Assembly: GCF_016901035.1 (NCBI RefSeq)
Contig: NZ_JAFEUF010000037.1
Coordinates: forward strand, 6,341 to 42,826
Direction of reading: 5' to 3'
Length of the DNA: 36,486 bases
Source of the DNA: Streptomyces durocortorensis
Lineage (GTDB): Bacteria; Actinomycetota; Actinomycetes; Streptomycetales; Streptomycetaceae
Shown here: piece by piece, positions 1 through 6,551 of the stretch
Numbering within the stretch: position 1 is the stretch's first letter
Layout: the number at the start of each line of letters is the position of its first letter
Notes under the pieces: model-generated
What the model saw: the letters and a program-made list of their open reading frames with translations, nothing else
The model's database searches: none
Told to the model about the DNA's origin: nothing
Program-made: the position numbers and the translations under genes

Positions 1-90
<90 letters not shown>

Positions 91-120
91 CTCGGTCGTT
101 CGTCGTCAGAAACTCCGTAA

Positions 121-855
121 TCAGAACGGAATGCGCGTCCAGGCCGGGAAGCGCTCGGCGCAGCGTCCGCAGTGAGACCGGCGGGTGATCCGGCACCATC
201 CGGCGGCGACCGCGCTGGTCAGGCTGAACTCAGTGGCACCGCAGCGCTCGCACGTGAGCGGGCCCGCTTCCGGCTGCTCGGCAGCCTGGCGGGGGACCAG
301 GTGGTCCAGGGGCACATCGGGGCCTTCGGCGGGCTGCGCGCCCTGCGGAACCGCGGCACGCCGCTGGTCGGCCTGCCGCACGCGGTAGAGAACACCGGCC
401 CACTCGACGCGGCGCGTAACCGGCCCGCGCTCGTCCCGCCCGCGCAGAACCCGTTCGGTCTGCGGGCTGGCCGGCTTCGGCAGCACCTTCGTCGGCCGAC
501 GGGAGGCGACTGACGCGGACACCTCGGTCCGCTCGGCCAGCTGCTCCTGCCACGCCTCGACCTTGGTGTCGAGAACGATGCGGCGGTTGGTGTTGGAGCA
601 GCGGCGGAGGGGTGTCGTGGTGCGGTCGTGGTACGGGGTGGTGTGGTGCGGGACCAGCACCGGCTTGCTGAGGACTCCGGTGATCGGCGTCCAGCACTTG
701 CAGGCCGGGCACAGGACGTGCTCTTTGCCGGGCGTCAGGTTGATCTCGCTGGTCTTGAGCTCCGAAGCGATGATCGCCGGAAGGTGGCTGACGGTCTTCG
801 TGCGGGGCTTCCGGCGGCGCTTGCGGGCCGTGGGCTCCACAGTCGATGCGGCCAT
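121..855 (-). CDS. Cys-rich putative zinc-binding protein, function unknown
   Basis: A 244-aa protein with no recognised catalytic domain. The N-terminus is basic (RKRRRKPRTK at residues 11-20). A first Cys cluster is C49-x2-C52-x-C54 and a second near the C-terminus has C202-x2-C205, C221, C229 and C232, which together resemble two zinc-ribbon sites. The middle is rich in Arg, Gln and Pro and looks disordered. The ATG at 855 is preceded by a clear GGAGGAG ribosome-binding site. Proteins with this layout are common hypotheticals in Streptomyces mobile DNA, and nucleic-acid binding is an inference from the basic tail and Cys pairs. It lies upstream of, and in the same direction as, the small gene ending at 1170. 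Confidence 0.7.
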   Translation of the reverse strand: MAASTVEPTARKRRRKPRTKTVSHLPAIIASELKTSEINLTPGKEHVLCPACKCWTPITGVLSKPVLVPHHTTPYHDRTTTPLRRCSNTNRRIVLDTKVEAWQEQLAERTEVSASVASRRPTKVLPKPASPQTERVLRGRDERGPVTRRVEWAGVLYRVRQADQRRAAVPQGAQPAEGPDVPLDHLVPRQAAEQPEAGPLTCERCGATEFSLTSAVAAGWCRITRRSHCGRCAERFPAWTRIPF

Positions 856-1169
856 GAGGGGCTCCTCCGGTAGAGGGGAGAGGGGTCTGCTTCACGGGTG
901 GCTCTCCGACCCCCAGGACCCCCGACCGAGGCCGGCGTCCTGGCTGATCGGACAGCGCATCAGCGCTGCGACGTACAAACAGCAGGCATCCGGCCAGGTG
1001 ACCGGTCCAGGGGATTTGGTGGAGCTATCGACCCTGGTCCTCCCCATCGGGGAAGCGCTGCTGCGGTGGTGCGGTGGTGCAAGGGGACCGATGGTCCGGC
1101 TCCCACATCCGGCGGCGTACGAGACGGCGTCCGGGTGAGGGAGCCGGGTCCGTGAAGACCCGGCTGGAG
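856..1169. other. Intergenic stretch with one hairpin
   Basis: About 310 bases between two minus-strand genes. No reading frame here has both a ribosome-binding site and convincing composition. The only structure I see is the hairpin at 1142-1165. The 5' part (856-900) supplies the ribosome-binding site and presumably the promoter of the gene starting at 855. Confidence 0.5.
1142..1165 (-). terminator. Putative hairpin terminator
   Basis: Perfect 9-bp arms AGCCGGGTC (1142-1150) and GACCCGGCT (1157-1165) enclose a 6-nt loop. It sits just past the stop codon of the minus-strand gene ending at 1170. There is no long T run, as is usual for high-G+C actinomycete terminators. Confidence 0.55.
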
Positions 1170-1553
1170 CTAGGCCGCCAGTGGCGCGAGCGCTGTGGCG
1201 GCCGCAGGCCGCGTGATGCGCAGCTGCGTGGCGTAGGGGAGAAGGACGTCGACCAGGCGCTCCCGGACGAGCTCGGTGGCGGTCGGGTCGGTGGCGGCAA
1301 TGTCGCGGGCGGCGAGCATTCGGTTCTCGCGGGCCTCGATCGCGGCGAGGGCGGCGGTGATGTCCAGGCCGTCCAGCCGCTCGTGGGGGAGGGGGCCGAC
1401 CTCGAACATCTCCAGCGGCGTACCGAAGGCGACGTCCAGGTCCAAGCCAGCGAAGTCGGGGAGCGGCACCTCGACGGCCTCCAGGAGCGCGAGCGTCTCC
1501 GCGTCGAAGGTCTCGGTGGCGAGGCTGGCGGCGGGGCGGCGGGTGGAGTTCAT
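1170..1553 (-). CDS. Small hypothetical protein
   Basis: A 127-aa acidic, Leu/Ala-rich protein with no recognised domain, signal peptide or membrane segment. I chose the ATG at 1553 (MNSTRR...) over an upstream in-frame ATG at 1631 because GAAGGGAG lies about 9 nt ahead of it and because the upstream extension is Arg/Cys-rich and reads like non-coding sequence. It is divergent from the GntR-type regulator at 1732, so the two share a control region of about 180 bp. Regulation by that GntR protein is a reasonable guess, not shown. The putative terminator at 1142-1165 follows it. Confidence 0.6.
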   Translation of the reverse strand: MNSTRRPAASLATETFDAETLALLEAVEVPLPDFAGLDLDVAFGTPLEMFEVGPLPHERLDGLDITAALAAIEARENRMLAARDIAATDPTATELVRERLVDVLLPYATQLRITRPAAATALAPLAA

Positions 1554-1632
1554 GAGGTGGTGCTCCCTTCGAGTTCGGGCTCTACGTGATCCCAGGAAGT
1601 GGCAGTCGGGGGCCTTTGCCGCTCCGCTCACC

Positions 1633-1660
1633 TTGTCGGCATAGCTAACTTAACTGATAG
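1633..1660 (+). promoter_or_regulatory. Possible promoter of the GntR-type gene
   Basis: In the divergent region 1554-1731, TTGTCG (1633-1638) and TGATAG (1655-1660) have a 16-nt spacer and fit a -35/-10 pair for the plus-strand gene. The surrounding 30 bp are unusually A/T-rich for this window. This is motif matching only. Confidence 0.35.
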
Positions 1661-1731
1661 AGTCGGGGGCGTGTCAAGCACTTGATTGAGGAAGCTATGG
1701 AAGCTAGCTAAGGCGAGGGAGTCGACCTACG

Positions 1732-2073
1732 ATGTCGCTCATGAGCAACGAGGCCGTGCAGCCGTACCAGCGAATCGTTCAGGTTGTCCGCGACAAGATC
1801 CGCTCCGGCCGCTGGACCGCTGGGACGAAACTGCCGAGCATCGGCGAGCTGGCAGAGGAGTACGGCGTCGCGGCCGGCACCGTGCAGCGAGCCCTGACCG
1901 AGCTGCGCACGGCTGGGCTCATCTACTCGCACCAGGGACGCGGCTCCTTCGTCACGGAGACAGCCTCCGAGTCCAGCGAGGACTCGACTGCCCGCGCTCT
2001 CCGAGCACTTGAGGAGCAGGTCGCCGACCTCGCCGCACGCCTCGAAAGGATCGAGAAGGGCCGAAGCGACTGA
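1732..2073 (+). CDS. GntR-family winged-helix regulator (short form)
   Basis: A 113-aa protein with a GntR-type DNA-binding domain over residues ~10-75. The family signatures IVQVVRDKIRSGRW, then GTKLPSIGELAEEYGV, then TVQRALTELRTAGL and the wing GRGSFV are all visible. There is no ligand-binding domain. Residues 85-110 form a heptad-like Leu/Ala helix (LRALEEQVADLAARLERI), probably for dimerisation. The start may be the ATG at 1732, with GAGGGA about 12 nt upstream, or the in-frame ATG at 1741. Small GntR proteins of this kind are typical regulators of Streptomyces plasmids and integrative elements (KorSA-like). The target here is unknown; candidates are its own divergent promoter and the XRE gene downstream. 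Confidence 0.85.
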   Translation: MSLMSNEAVQPYQRIVQVVRDKIRSGRWTAGTKLPSIGELAEEYGVAAGTVQRALTELRTAGLIYSHQGRGSFVTETASESSEDSTARALRALEEQVADLAARLERIEKGRSD

Positions 2074-2226
2074 CGTCCTTCCTCGCGTCCCGTTGCGCAT
2101 GTTCGTCCCTCCTTGGCCGGTGCAACTTCGTTAGCAAAGTTGTAGGCCCGACCACGGAGCTGGTTCTAGGTCTGACATGTGTCCGGAGCCTGGACACACC
2201 GATAGGAGACATGGAGGGGGATCAGC

Positions 2227-3654
2227 GTGGGGCAGAAGCCGAACGTTCTGACCCCGGAGGCATCGCCCCTGGACCGCTTCGGCTACACGGTTCGAGACCT
2301 CCGCGAGCGGCGCGGCCTCAGCTTGCGGGGGCTGGCGGAAGCCACCTTCTGCTCGTACTCCAAGCTGTGGAAATGGGAGAACGCGAAGCGTGCTCCGAAG
2401 TACCGCTCCGAGGTCGAAGAGCTGGACCGCGTACTCAACGCCCAGGGCCTGCTGATCGAGTTGTGGGAGCGCATCGGCGCGGATGATTCCCCCCGGGGCC
2501 ATGTGTCCGTTTCAGGGCTCCATGTGTCCGAATCATCGGTGGACCTGGCCATGGCCGCATCCCAGCGGGCAACGTCGGACGATGAGGGGATCTTTGTCCC
2601 CGCTCGTCTACGGGATGGATCGGTGGTTTTCGTGGCGCTGGATCGACGCGCGATGCTGCGTGGCGGGATGGGGCTCGGCGCAGCTGCTGCGCTGGGCGGG
2701 GAAACGCCGGCGGCCGCCAGCTCTCTGCCGGGGCTGGCACGACCTGCCCGATCGGCTTCCGCCTACAGCGGTACGCCGGTGGAGCACTTCCAGCGTGCGC
2801 GGCGTCTACTGATCGACAGCGACAACCTCCTCGGCCCCGGCCGAGCCGTCGCGGCCGCGCGTCAGCACATCGAGGACATCAAGCAGCTGCGTCAGGACGC
2901 AAAGGGCGCTGATCGCCACGCCCTCATGGAGCTCCAGACGCAGTACGCGGAATTCGCCTCCTGGCTCTACCAGGACCTGGGCGACTTCGACAGCGCGCAG
3001 TTCTGGCTCGATCGGGCGTTCCAGTGGAGCCACACCGTCGGGGACGGTGACCTGACCTCGTACGTGATGGCCCGCAAGGCACAGCTCGCCGGCGAAATGC
3101 GCGACCTGGTCGACGTCGTCGACCTCGCCGAAGCCGCGCAGCGCATGGCTCGTCCCCGCAGCCGACTGGCCGCTGTCGCCCGGACCTACGAGTCGTACGG
3201 GCACGCGCTGCGCGGTGAGTCGACCGACAGCGAGCGCGCGATCGACGACGTACGCAACGCTCTCGATCGCGTCTCCGGCGACACGACCCCCTGGGGCGTG
3301 TGGCTGAACGAGCAGTACGTGGAGGTGCACCGGGCGCAGGGCCTGGAGGTGCTGGGCAAGCACGCGGAGGCCGCAGAGGTTTTCACCAGCGCCATCAAGG
3401 CCCTGCCCGACGGTTACCACCGCGACCGCGGCGTCTACATGGCTCGGGCCGCCGTGGCCCACGCCGGTGCTGGCGCGCCCGACCAGGCCGCCGCAGTCGG
3501 CCTCCAGGCCCTCACCATCGCCAACGACACGGGCTCGGGCCGGATCGTCCGGGAGCTCGCGCGTCTCGACAAGGCGCTGGTTCCCTGGCAGCGCCAACCC
3601 GAGGTCGCGGAGTTCCGCGCGCACTTCGACGGCACACTCGCCCACGAATCCTGA
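2227..3654 (+). CDS. XRE-family regulator with TPR-like C-terminal region
   Basis: A 475-aa protein. Residues ~19-74 are a helix-turn-helix of XRE type (VRDLRERRGLSLRGLAEAT...WENAKRAPKY). A linker holds an Ala/Gly-rich stretch after DRRAMLRGGMG, which is common in this Streptomyces family and need not be a true signal. From ~residue 180 to the end the sequence is helical and TPR-like, with repeated Ala/Leu helices. The GTG start at 2227 is preceded by GGAGGGGG at the right spacing. It precedes the split RibD genes on the same strand, and this order (XRE-TPR, reductase, deaminase) suggests it controls them. The TPR part probably senses a small molecule or peptide; the ligand is unknown. Confidence 0.8.
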   Translation: MGQKPNVLTPEASPLDRFGYTVRDLRERRGLSLRGLAEATFCSYSKLWKWENAKRAPKYRSEVEELDRVLNAQGLLIELWERIGADDSPRGHVSVSGLHVSESSVDLAMAASQRATSDDEGIFVPARLRDGSVVFVALDRRAMLRGGMGLGAAAALGGETPAAASSLPGLARPARSASAYSGTPVEHFQRARRLLIDSDNLLGPGRAVAAARQHIEDIKQLRQDAKGADRHALMELQTQYAEFASWLYQDLGDFDSAQFWLDRAFQWSHTVGDGDLTSYVMARKAQLAGEMRDLVDVVDLAEAAQRMARPRSRLAAVARTYESYGHALRGESTDSERAIDDVRNALDRVSGDTTPWGVWLNEQYVEVHRAQGLEVLGKHAEAAEVFTSAIKALPDGYHRDRGVYMARAAVAHAGAGAPDQAAAVGLQALTIANDTGSGRIVRELARLDKALVPWQRQPEVAEFRAHFDGTLAHES

Positions 3655-3675
3655 GCAGAACGGATCACACCGCCT

Positions 3676-4359
3676 ATGACCACGCGTCCGTACGTCATCC
3701 TCTCCGCCGCCATGTCGGTCGACGGCTACCTGGACGACGCCAGCCCCGAGCGGCTGCGCCTGTCCAACGCTGCCGACTTCGACCGCGTCGACCAGGTCCG
3801 CGCGGAGTCCGACGCCATCCTGATCGGCGCGACGACCATGCGGAAGGACAACCCGCGCCTCCTGGTCAACAGCGAGGAACGCCGGGCTCAGCGCGTTACC
3901 GAGGGCAAGCCGGCCTACCCACTCAAGGTCACGGTCACCCGGACCGGGGACCTCTCCGCCGACCTCAATTTCTGGCACCACGGCGGCGAGAAGCTGGTCG
4001 TCACCGTCGACGATGCGGTAGAGAAGGTGCGCGCCACGCTCGACGGCCTTGCCGACGTCGTCAGCGTCGGCCCGACACTCGACTGGGGCGTGGTCCTCGA
4101 TGAGCTGGGGCGCCGTGGCGTCGGCCGGCTCATGGTGGAGGGCGGCGGCACCATCCACACCCAGCTCATGGCCGCGGACCTCGCCGACGAAGTTCACCTC
4201 GCCATCGCCCCCCTGCTGGTGGGTCAGCCGGAGGCGGCACGCTTCCTGGGCGCCGCCGACTACCCCGGCGGATCGACGGCCCGGATGAAGGTCTTGGAGA
4301 TCCGGGCGATCGACGACGTCGTCTTCATCCGCTACTCCCCGAAGGAACGGACCGACTGA
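3676..4359 (+). CDS. RibD C-terminal/dihydrofolate-reductase-like reductase
   Basis: A 227-aa stand-alone RibD C-terminal-type reductase. Family marks are PYVILSAAMSVDGYLDD at the N-terminus, ILIGATTMRKDNPRLLV around residues 50-66, and the C-terminal nucleotide-site segment GRLMVEGGGTIHTQLM. RibD reductases use NADPH to reduce the ribosyl group of a pyrimidine intermediate in riboflavin synthesis; related proteins act on other pterin- or pyrimidine-like substrates. Its stop codon overlaps the start of the deaminase by one base (TGATG), so the two are translationally coupled and together recreate a bifunctional RibD in reversed domain order. Whether the substrate is riboflavin-related is inference. 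Confidence 0.82.
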   Translation: MTTRPYVILSAAMSVDGYLDDASPERLRLSNAADFDRVDQVRAESDAILIGATTMRKDNPRLLVNSEERRAQRVTEGKPAYPLKVTVTRTGDLSADLNFWHHGGEKLVVTVDDAVEKVRATLDGLADVVSVGPTLDWGVVLDELGRRGVGRLMVEGGGTIHTQLMAADLADEVHLAIAPLLVGQPEAARFLGAADYPGGSTARMKVLEIRAIDDVVFIRYSPKERTD

Positions 4360-4826
4360 TGTACGCGCCAGACCGAGACCAGGACCTGCGCTGGATGCAG
4401 CGTGCCATCGACCTCGCCGCGCTGTGCCCTCCGGCCCCCGGCGCCTACTCGGTCGGGGCGATCGTCGTTGGTGAGGACGGTACCGAGCTGGCGTCCGCCT
4501 ACTCTCGCGCGACCGGCCCCCGTGAGCACGCGGAGGAAGTGGCCCTCGCCCAACTCCCCCAGGATGACCCTCGCCTTGCGGGGGCGACGATCTACAGCAC
4601 GCTGGAGCCCTGCTCTCAGCGCAGCGCCTCCCGTACGCCCTGCGCGCAGCGGATCCTCGAGGCTGGCATCCCGCGTGTCGTCATTGCCTGGCGCGAGCCC
4701 TCCTTGTTCGTCGATGACTGCATCGGCTACGAGCAGCTCGTGGCAGCGGGAGTATCTGTGAGTGAACTGCCCGAGCTCGCCGCAGCCGCCAAGGCGGTCA
4801 ATTCCCATCTGCCAGGCATGGGTTAG
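4359..4826 (+). CDS. RibD-type cytidine-deaminase-fold deaminase
   Basis: A 155-aa zinc-dependent deaminase. The ligand motif H57-A58-E59 is followed by P84-C85 and C95, giving the HAE...PC...C signature of the cytidine/deoxycytidylate deaminase fold. The PGAYSVGAIVVGEDG stretch near residue 30 resembles the RibD deaminase domain more than tRNA or cytidine deaminases. The start overlaps the reductase stop (4357-4361). Together with that gene it supplies both RibD activities. Because the genome would also need a housekeeping riboflavin operon, this pair may serve a specialised pathway or modified nucleotide rather than bulk flavin synthesis. The gene looks intact and is followed directly by a transposon scar. 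Confidence 0.82.
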   Translation: MYAPDRDQDLRWMQRAIDLAALCPPAPGAYSVGAIVVGEDGTELASAYSRATGPREHAEEVALAQLPQDDPRLAGATIYSTLEPCSQRSASRTPCAQRILEAGIPRVVIAWREPSLFVDDCIGYEQLVAAGVSVSELPELAAAAKAVNSHLPGMG

Positions 4827-4836
4827 GAACTACGGC

Positions 4837-4947
4837 ATGCAGCTTCGATACAGCTTCCGCCTGTACCCGAGCTCCGGGCAGCGCACGGCGCTGGCGAGGG
4901 CGTTCGGGTGCGCCCGGGTGGTCTACAACGACGCGCTTCGCGCTCAG
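4837..4947 (+). pseudogene. tnpB: 5' remnant of an IS200/IS605-type tnpB gene
   Basis: The 37 codons from the ATG at 4837 encode MQLRYSFRLYPSSGQR... ending VVYNDALRAQ. This matches the conserved N-terminus of TnpB/IS607-IS605 accessory proteins (the family ancestral to Cas12). The similarity stops abruptly at ~4947; the downstream codons belong to another gene read on the opposite strand. All RuvC catalytic motifs and the zinc finger are gone, so it cannot be a functional RNA-guided nuclease. No matching right end or tnpA is visible nearby. Confidence 0.75.
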
Positions 4948-5229
4948 GCGGACCAGGCCATCGAGGACCTCGGGGCGGCAGGTGACGGCGGACGACATGA
5001 GGTCGACGTACTCTTCCCACAGGTCCGCAGCCGACGCCTCCAGGCCGAAGGCTTCCCGCAGCCGGGCGAAGTCGTTGGCGGTCGCACGGTCGGCCAGCTC
5101 GATGCGCAGCCACCGCTCAGCGTCTGGGGAGAGCGCGCGGGAGCGGCACAGGCGGGTCAACGCGTCGCTGAGCGCCGCCTGTCGGTCGGCCAGCGTGCCG
5201 TCCAGATCGAAAAGCGCGAGTCGGTGCAC
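4948..5229 (-). pseudogene. Truncated HAD-family hydrolase gene
   Basis: Reading leftwards from a GTG at 5229 gives MHRLALFDLDGTLADRQ, the classic HAD motif I with the nucleophile D in DLDGT, followed by a helical cap-like region. Recognisable sequence runs for about 90 codons to ~4950, where it meets the TnpB remnant head-on. Motifs II-IV, which carry the Thr/Ser, Lys and acidic residues needed for phosphatase activity, are missing. I read this as a phosphoglycolate-phosphatase-like gene whose 3' part was lost in the same event that truncated tnpB. The exact junction is uncertain by several codons. Confidence 0.65.
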
Positions 5230-5343
5230 GGTCCCGGACCCTACCGGGCGTCGGGCGCATCGCCGTTCACGGCAACAACGCGCCTCCACTCCAGATCAAA
5301 TGGTGTATGTTTCGGAGATCCATCGATCATGGGAGCCTGCGCT

Positions 5344-5649
5344 ATGTCCGACCCGGACCGCCTGAAGCGGGTTGATGCCCTGCTGGACGGCCTGGACGAC
5401 GTCCTGCCGCCGCCGCGCGTGCGCGCTCAACTGCGCCTCGCCGCGAACCTCACGCAGCAGGACGTCGCGGACGCGGTCGGCGTGAAGCGCCTCGCCGTCG
5501 TGCGTTGGGAGCTGGGGAAGAGCAACCCCCGGCGCCCGCAGCGCACTGCTTACATTCACCTGCTCAAGCGCCTCGCGGAGCGTTTCCCCGAAGCCGCTGA
5601 GCTGGATGAGGGCATGCCGACGCCGACCTCCGAAGGGGGGTCGGGATGA
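5344..5649 (+). CDS. Small XRE-type helix-turn-helix protein
   Basis: A 101-aa protein with an HTH at residues ~20-75 (LPPPRVRAQLRLAANLTQQD...VVRWELGKSNPRRPQR). The layout, with a short leader LKRVDALLDGL then LPPP and the HTH, resembles the N-terminal DNA-binding part of Streptomyces telomere-associated (Tap-like) and plasmid-borne proteins. Here it ends as a free-standing domain. The ATG at 5344 has GGGAG 6 nt upstream; an in-frame ATG at 5329 is less well placed. It directly precedes the hairpin and gene-poor region before the Rep-like operon, so a role in replication or copy control is possible. That role is inferred from position only. Confidence 0.75.
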   Translation: MSDPDRLKRVDALLDGLDDVLPPPRVRAQLRLAANLTQQDVADAVGVKRLAVVRWELGKSNPRRPQRTAYIHLLKRLAERFPEAAELDEGMPTPTSEGGSG

Positions 5650-5662
5650 CCTAGTGGCCATC

Positions 5663-5712
5663 GGCCGCGCGCGCCAAGAGGCGGACTACCAATCCGCTGG
5701 CCTCGCGCGGCC
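5663..5712. repeat. Large nested hairpin
   Basis: Outer arms GGCCGCGCG (5663-5671) and CGCGCGGCC (5704-5712) pair perfectly over 9 bp. Inside is a second stem, GCGGA (5681-5685) with TCCGC (5693-5697), closing a 7-nt loop. It begins 14 nt past the stop codon of the small HTH gene, so it may be that gene's terminator. It also marks the left edge of a gene-poor stretch before a Rep-like operon, so an origin-associated structure is an alternative. The inner stem-loop looks superficially like an anticodon arm, but no T-arm or full cloverleaf can be built. Confidence 0.6.
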
Positions 5713-6110
5713 CGTCTACCGACCGGCTTACTGCCGTGTCGGTCGCTCAGGTCCCAGTTCCCGCTGGTCCTGAGCCGCGGCTCACTGAGCCGCTCATATC
5801 CCAAATCGGCCCCTTACCAGGGCCACCACCACCGGCAACCACCACAGCCACCACAGCCGCAGATCAGCACCGCTGGTGTCACACCGCGGGCCCCCACCAC
5901 AGGGGCTTCGCGGGCCACCGGCCAAACGAAGGAAGAGAGGTGATCTCCACTCGCCTGATCGGTGTCCAACCCCATCTGCACATCCAGACCGGGCCCGAGG
6001 GCTCTGGTATGTCCGCGCATCTGAAAGCTGGTCAACGTCATAGTGCCCGATCTCCCGGTTTATGAAAAGCCGACCCATGTCCGTTTCGATCAGGTTTGGG
6101 TGTCCAAATC

Positions 6111-6127
6111 GTCCCGCGTGACGGGAT
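6111..6127. repeat. Palindromic 17-mer, copy 1
   Basis: GTCCCGCGTGACGGGAT contains inverted arms TCCCG and CGGGA around CGTGA. An identical copy occurs 201 bp downstream. Both copies lie in the gene-poor region before the Rep-like operon, suggesting a binding site for one of the nearby HTH or winged-helix proteins. Confidence 0.5.
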
Positions 6128-6218
6128 CGGTTGTCGATTCGTCACGCTTTGCACTTTGTGCGCCGCAGAGGTATTCGGTGGCATACCGGTCAGTCACCCG
6201 GCATAGCGGTGGTGCCCT

Positions 6219-6551
6219 GTGATCGCGAGTGCGGCGTCGACCGCCGTGCTGGACCACCCGCTGCGAGAGTTCGTCGACAACTCGGTCGACCATGCCCCGC
6301 AGCAGGACGTCGTCCCGCGTGACGGGATGGATTCCAAGATTGTTGCCCACCGTGCGGGAGCGGCGGAGGCAATCGGGGCTCGTGGGCCTCTGTCCACAGG
6401 GCTCCCGGTGCAGGGTCGTCGCGTGGATCAGGAATCGAGCGTTTCGGCTGCTCAGGTGGGTGTCCGCTTTGGCGTGTACACCGGCCCCATGCAGACGCCG
6501 AAGATCACGGCCCATGCGGGTTCCGCTCGTGCCGGTGCGGTGGGCCGATGA
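6219..6551 (+). CDS. Possible small protein coupled to the Rep-like gene
   Basis: An open frame of 110 codons from a GTG at 6219 whose stop overlaps the ATG of the next gene (ATGA, 6548-6551). Its first half has G/C-biased third positions like real genes here. However, it has no good ribosome-binding site, no recognisable domain, and contains one of the palindromic 17-mers. A shorter version starting at ATG 6489 would give a 20-aa leader peptide coupled to the Rep-like gene. I give this low weight. Confidence 0.22.
   Translation: MIASAASTAVLDHPLREFVDNSVDHAPQQDVVPRDGMDSKIVAHRAGAAEAIGARGPLSTGLPVQGRRVDQESSVSAAQVGVRFGVYTGPMQTPKITAHAGSARAGAVGR
6312..6328. repeat. Palindromic 17-mer, copy 2
   Basis: An exact second copy of the 17-mer at 6111-6127, about 220 bp before the start of the Rep-like gene. 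In the possible reading frame 6219-6551 it would be coding, but an exact 17-bp match with a palindromic core in non-homologous surroundings argues for a protein-binding site. Confidence 0.5.

Larger units (their letters stand above)
5713..6547. other. Gene-poor region upstream of Rep-like operon (candidate origin)
   Basis: About 830 bases with no strongly supported gene. It holds a 9-bp tandem repeat CCACCACAG (5839-5856), a small hairpin GCCCC/GGGGC (5890-5906), and two copies of a 17-mer with an internal inverted repeat (6111-6127 and 6312-6328). The position, directly 5' of a dual winged-helix Rep-like gene, and the repeats make it the best candidate origin or operator region in the window. 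This is inference; no iteron array as regular as in classical plasmids is present. Confidence 0.4.

Noticed and set aside
5639..5724. tRNA-like fold: GGTCGG/CCGACC outer pairing, anticodon-arm-like GCGGA-7nt-TCCGC and a long variable-arm-like stem
   Set aside because: No T-arm consensus, no proper D-arm, and the first pairing half lies inside the coding end of the HTH gene. A plain hairpin explains it better.
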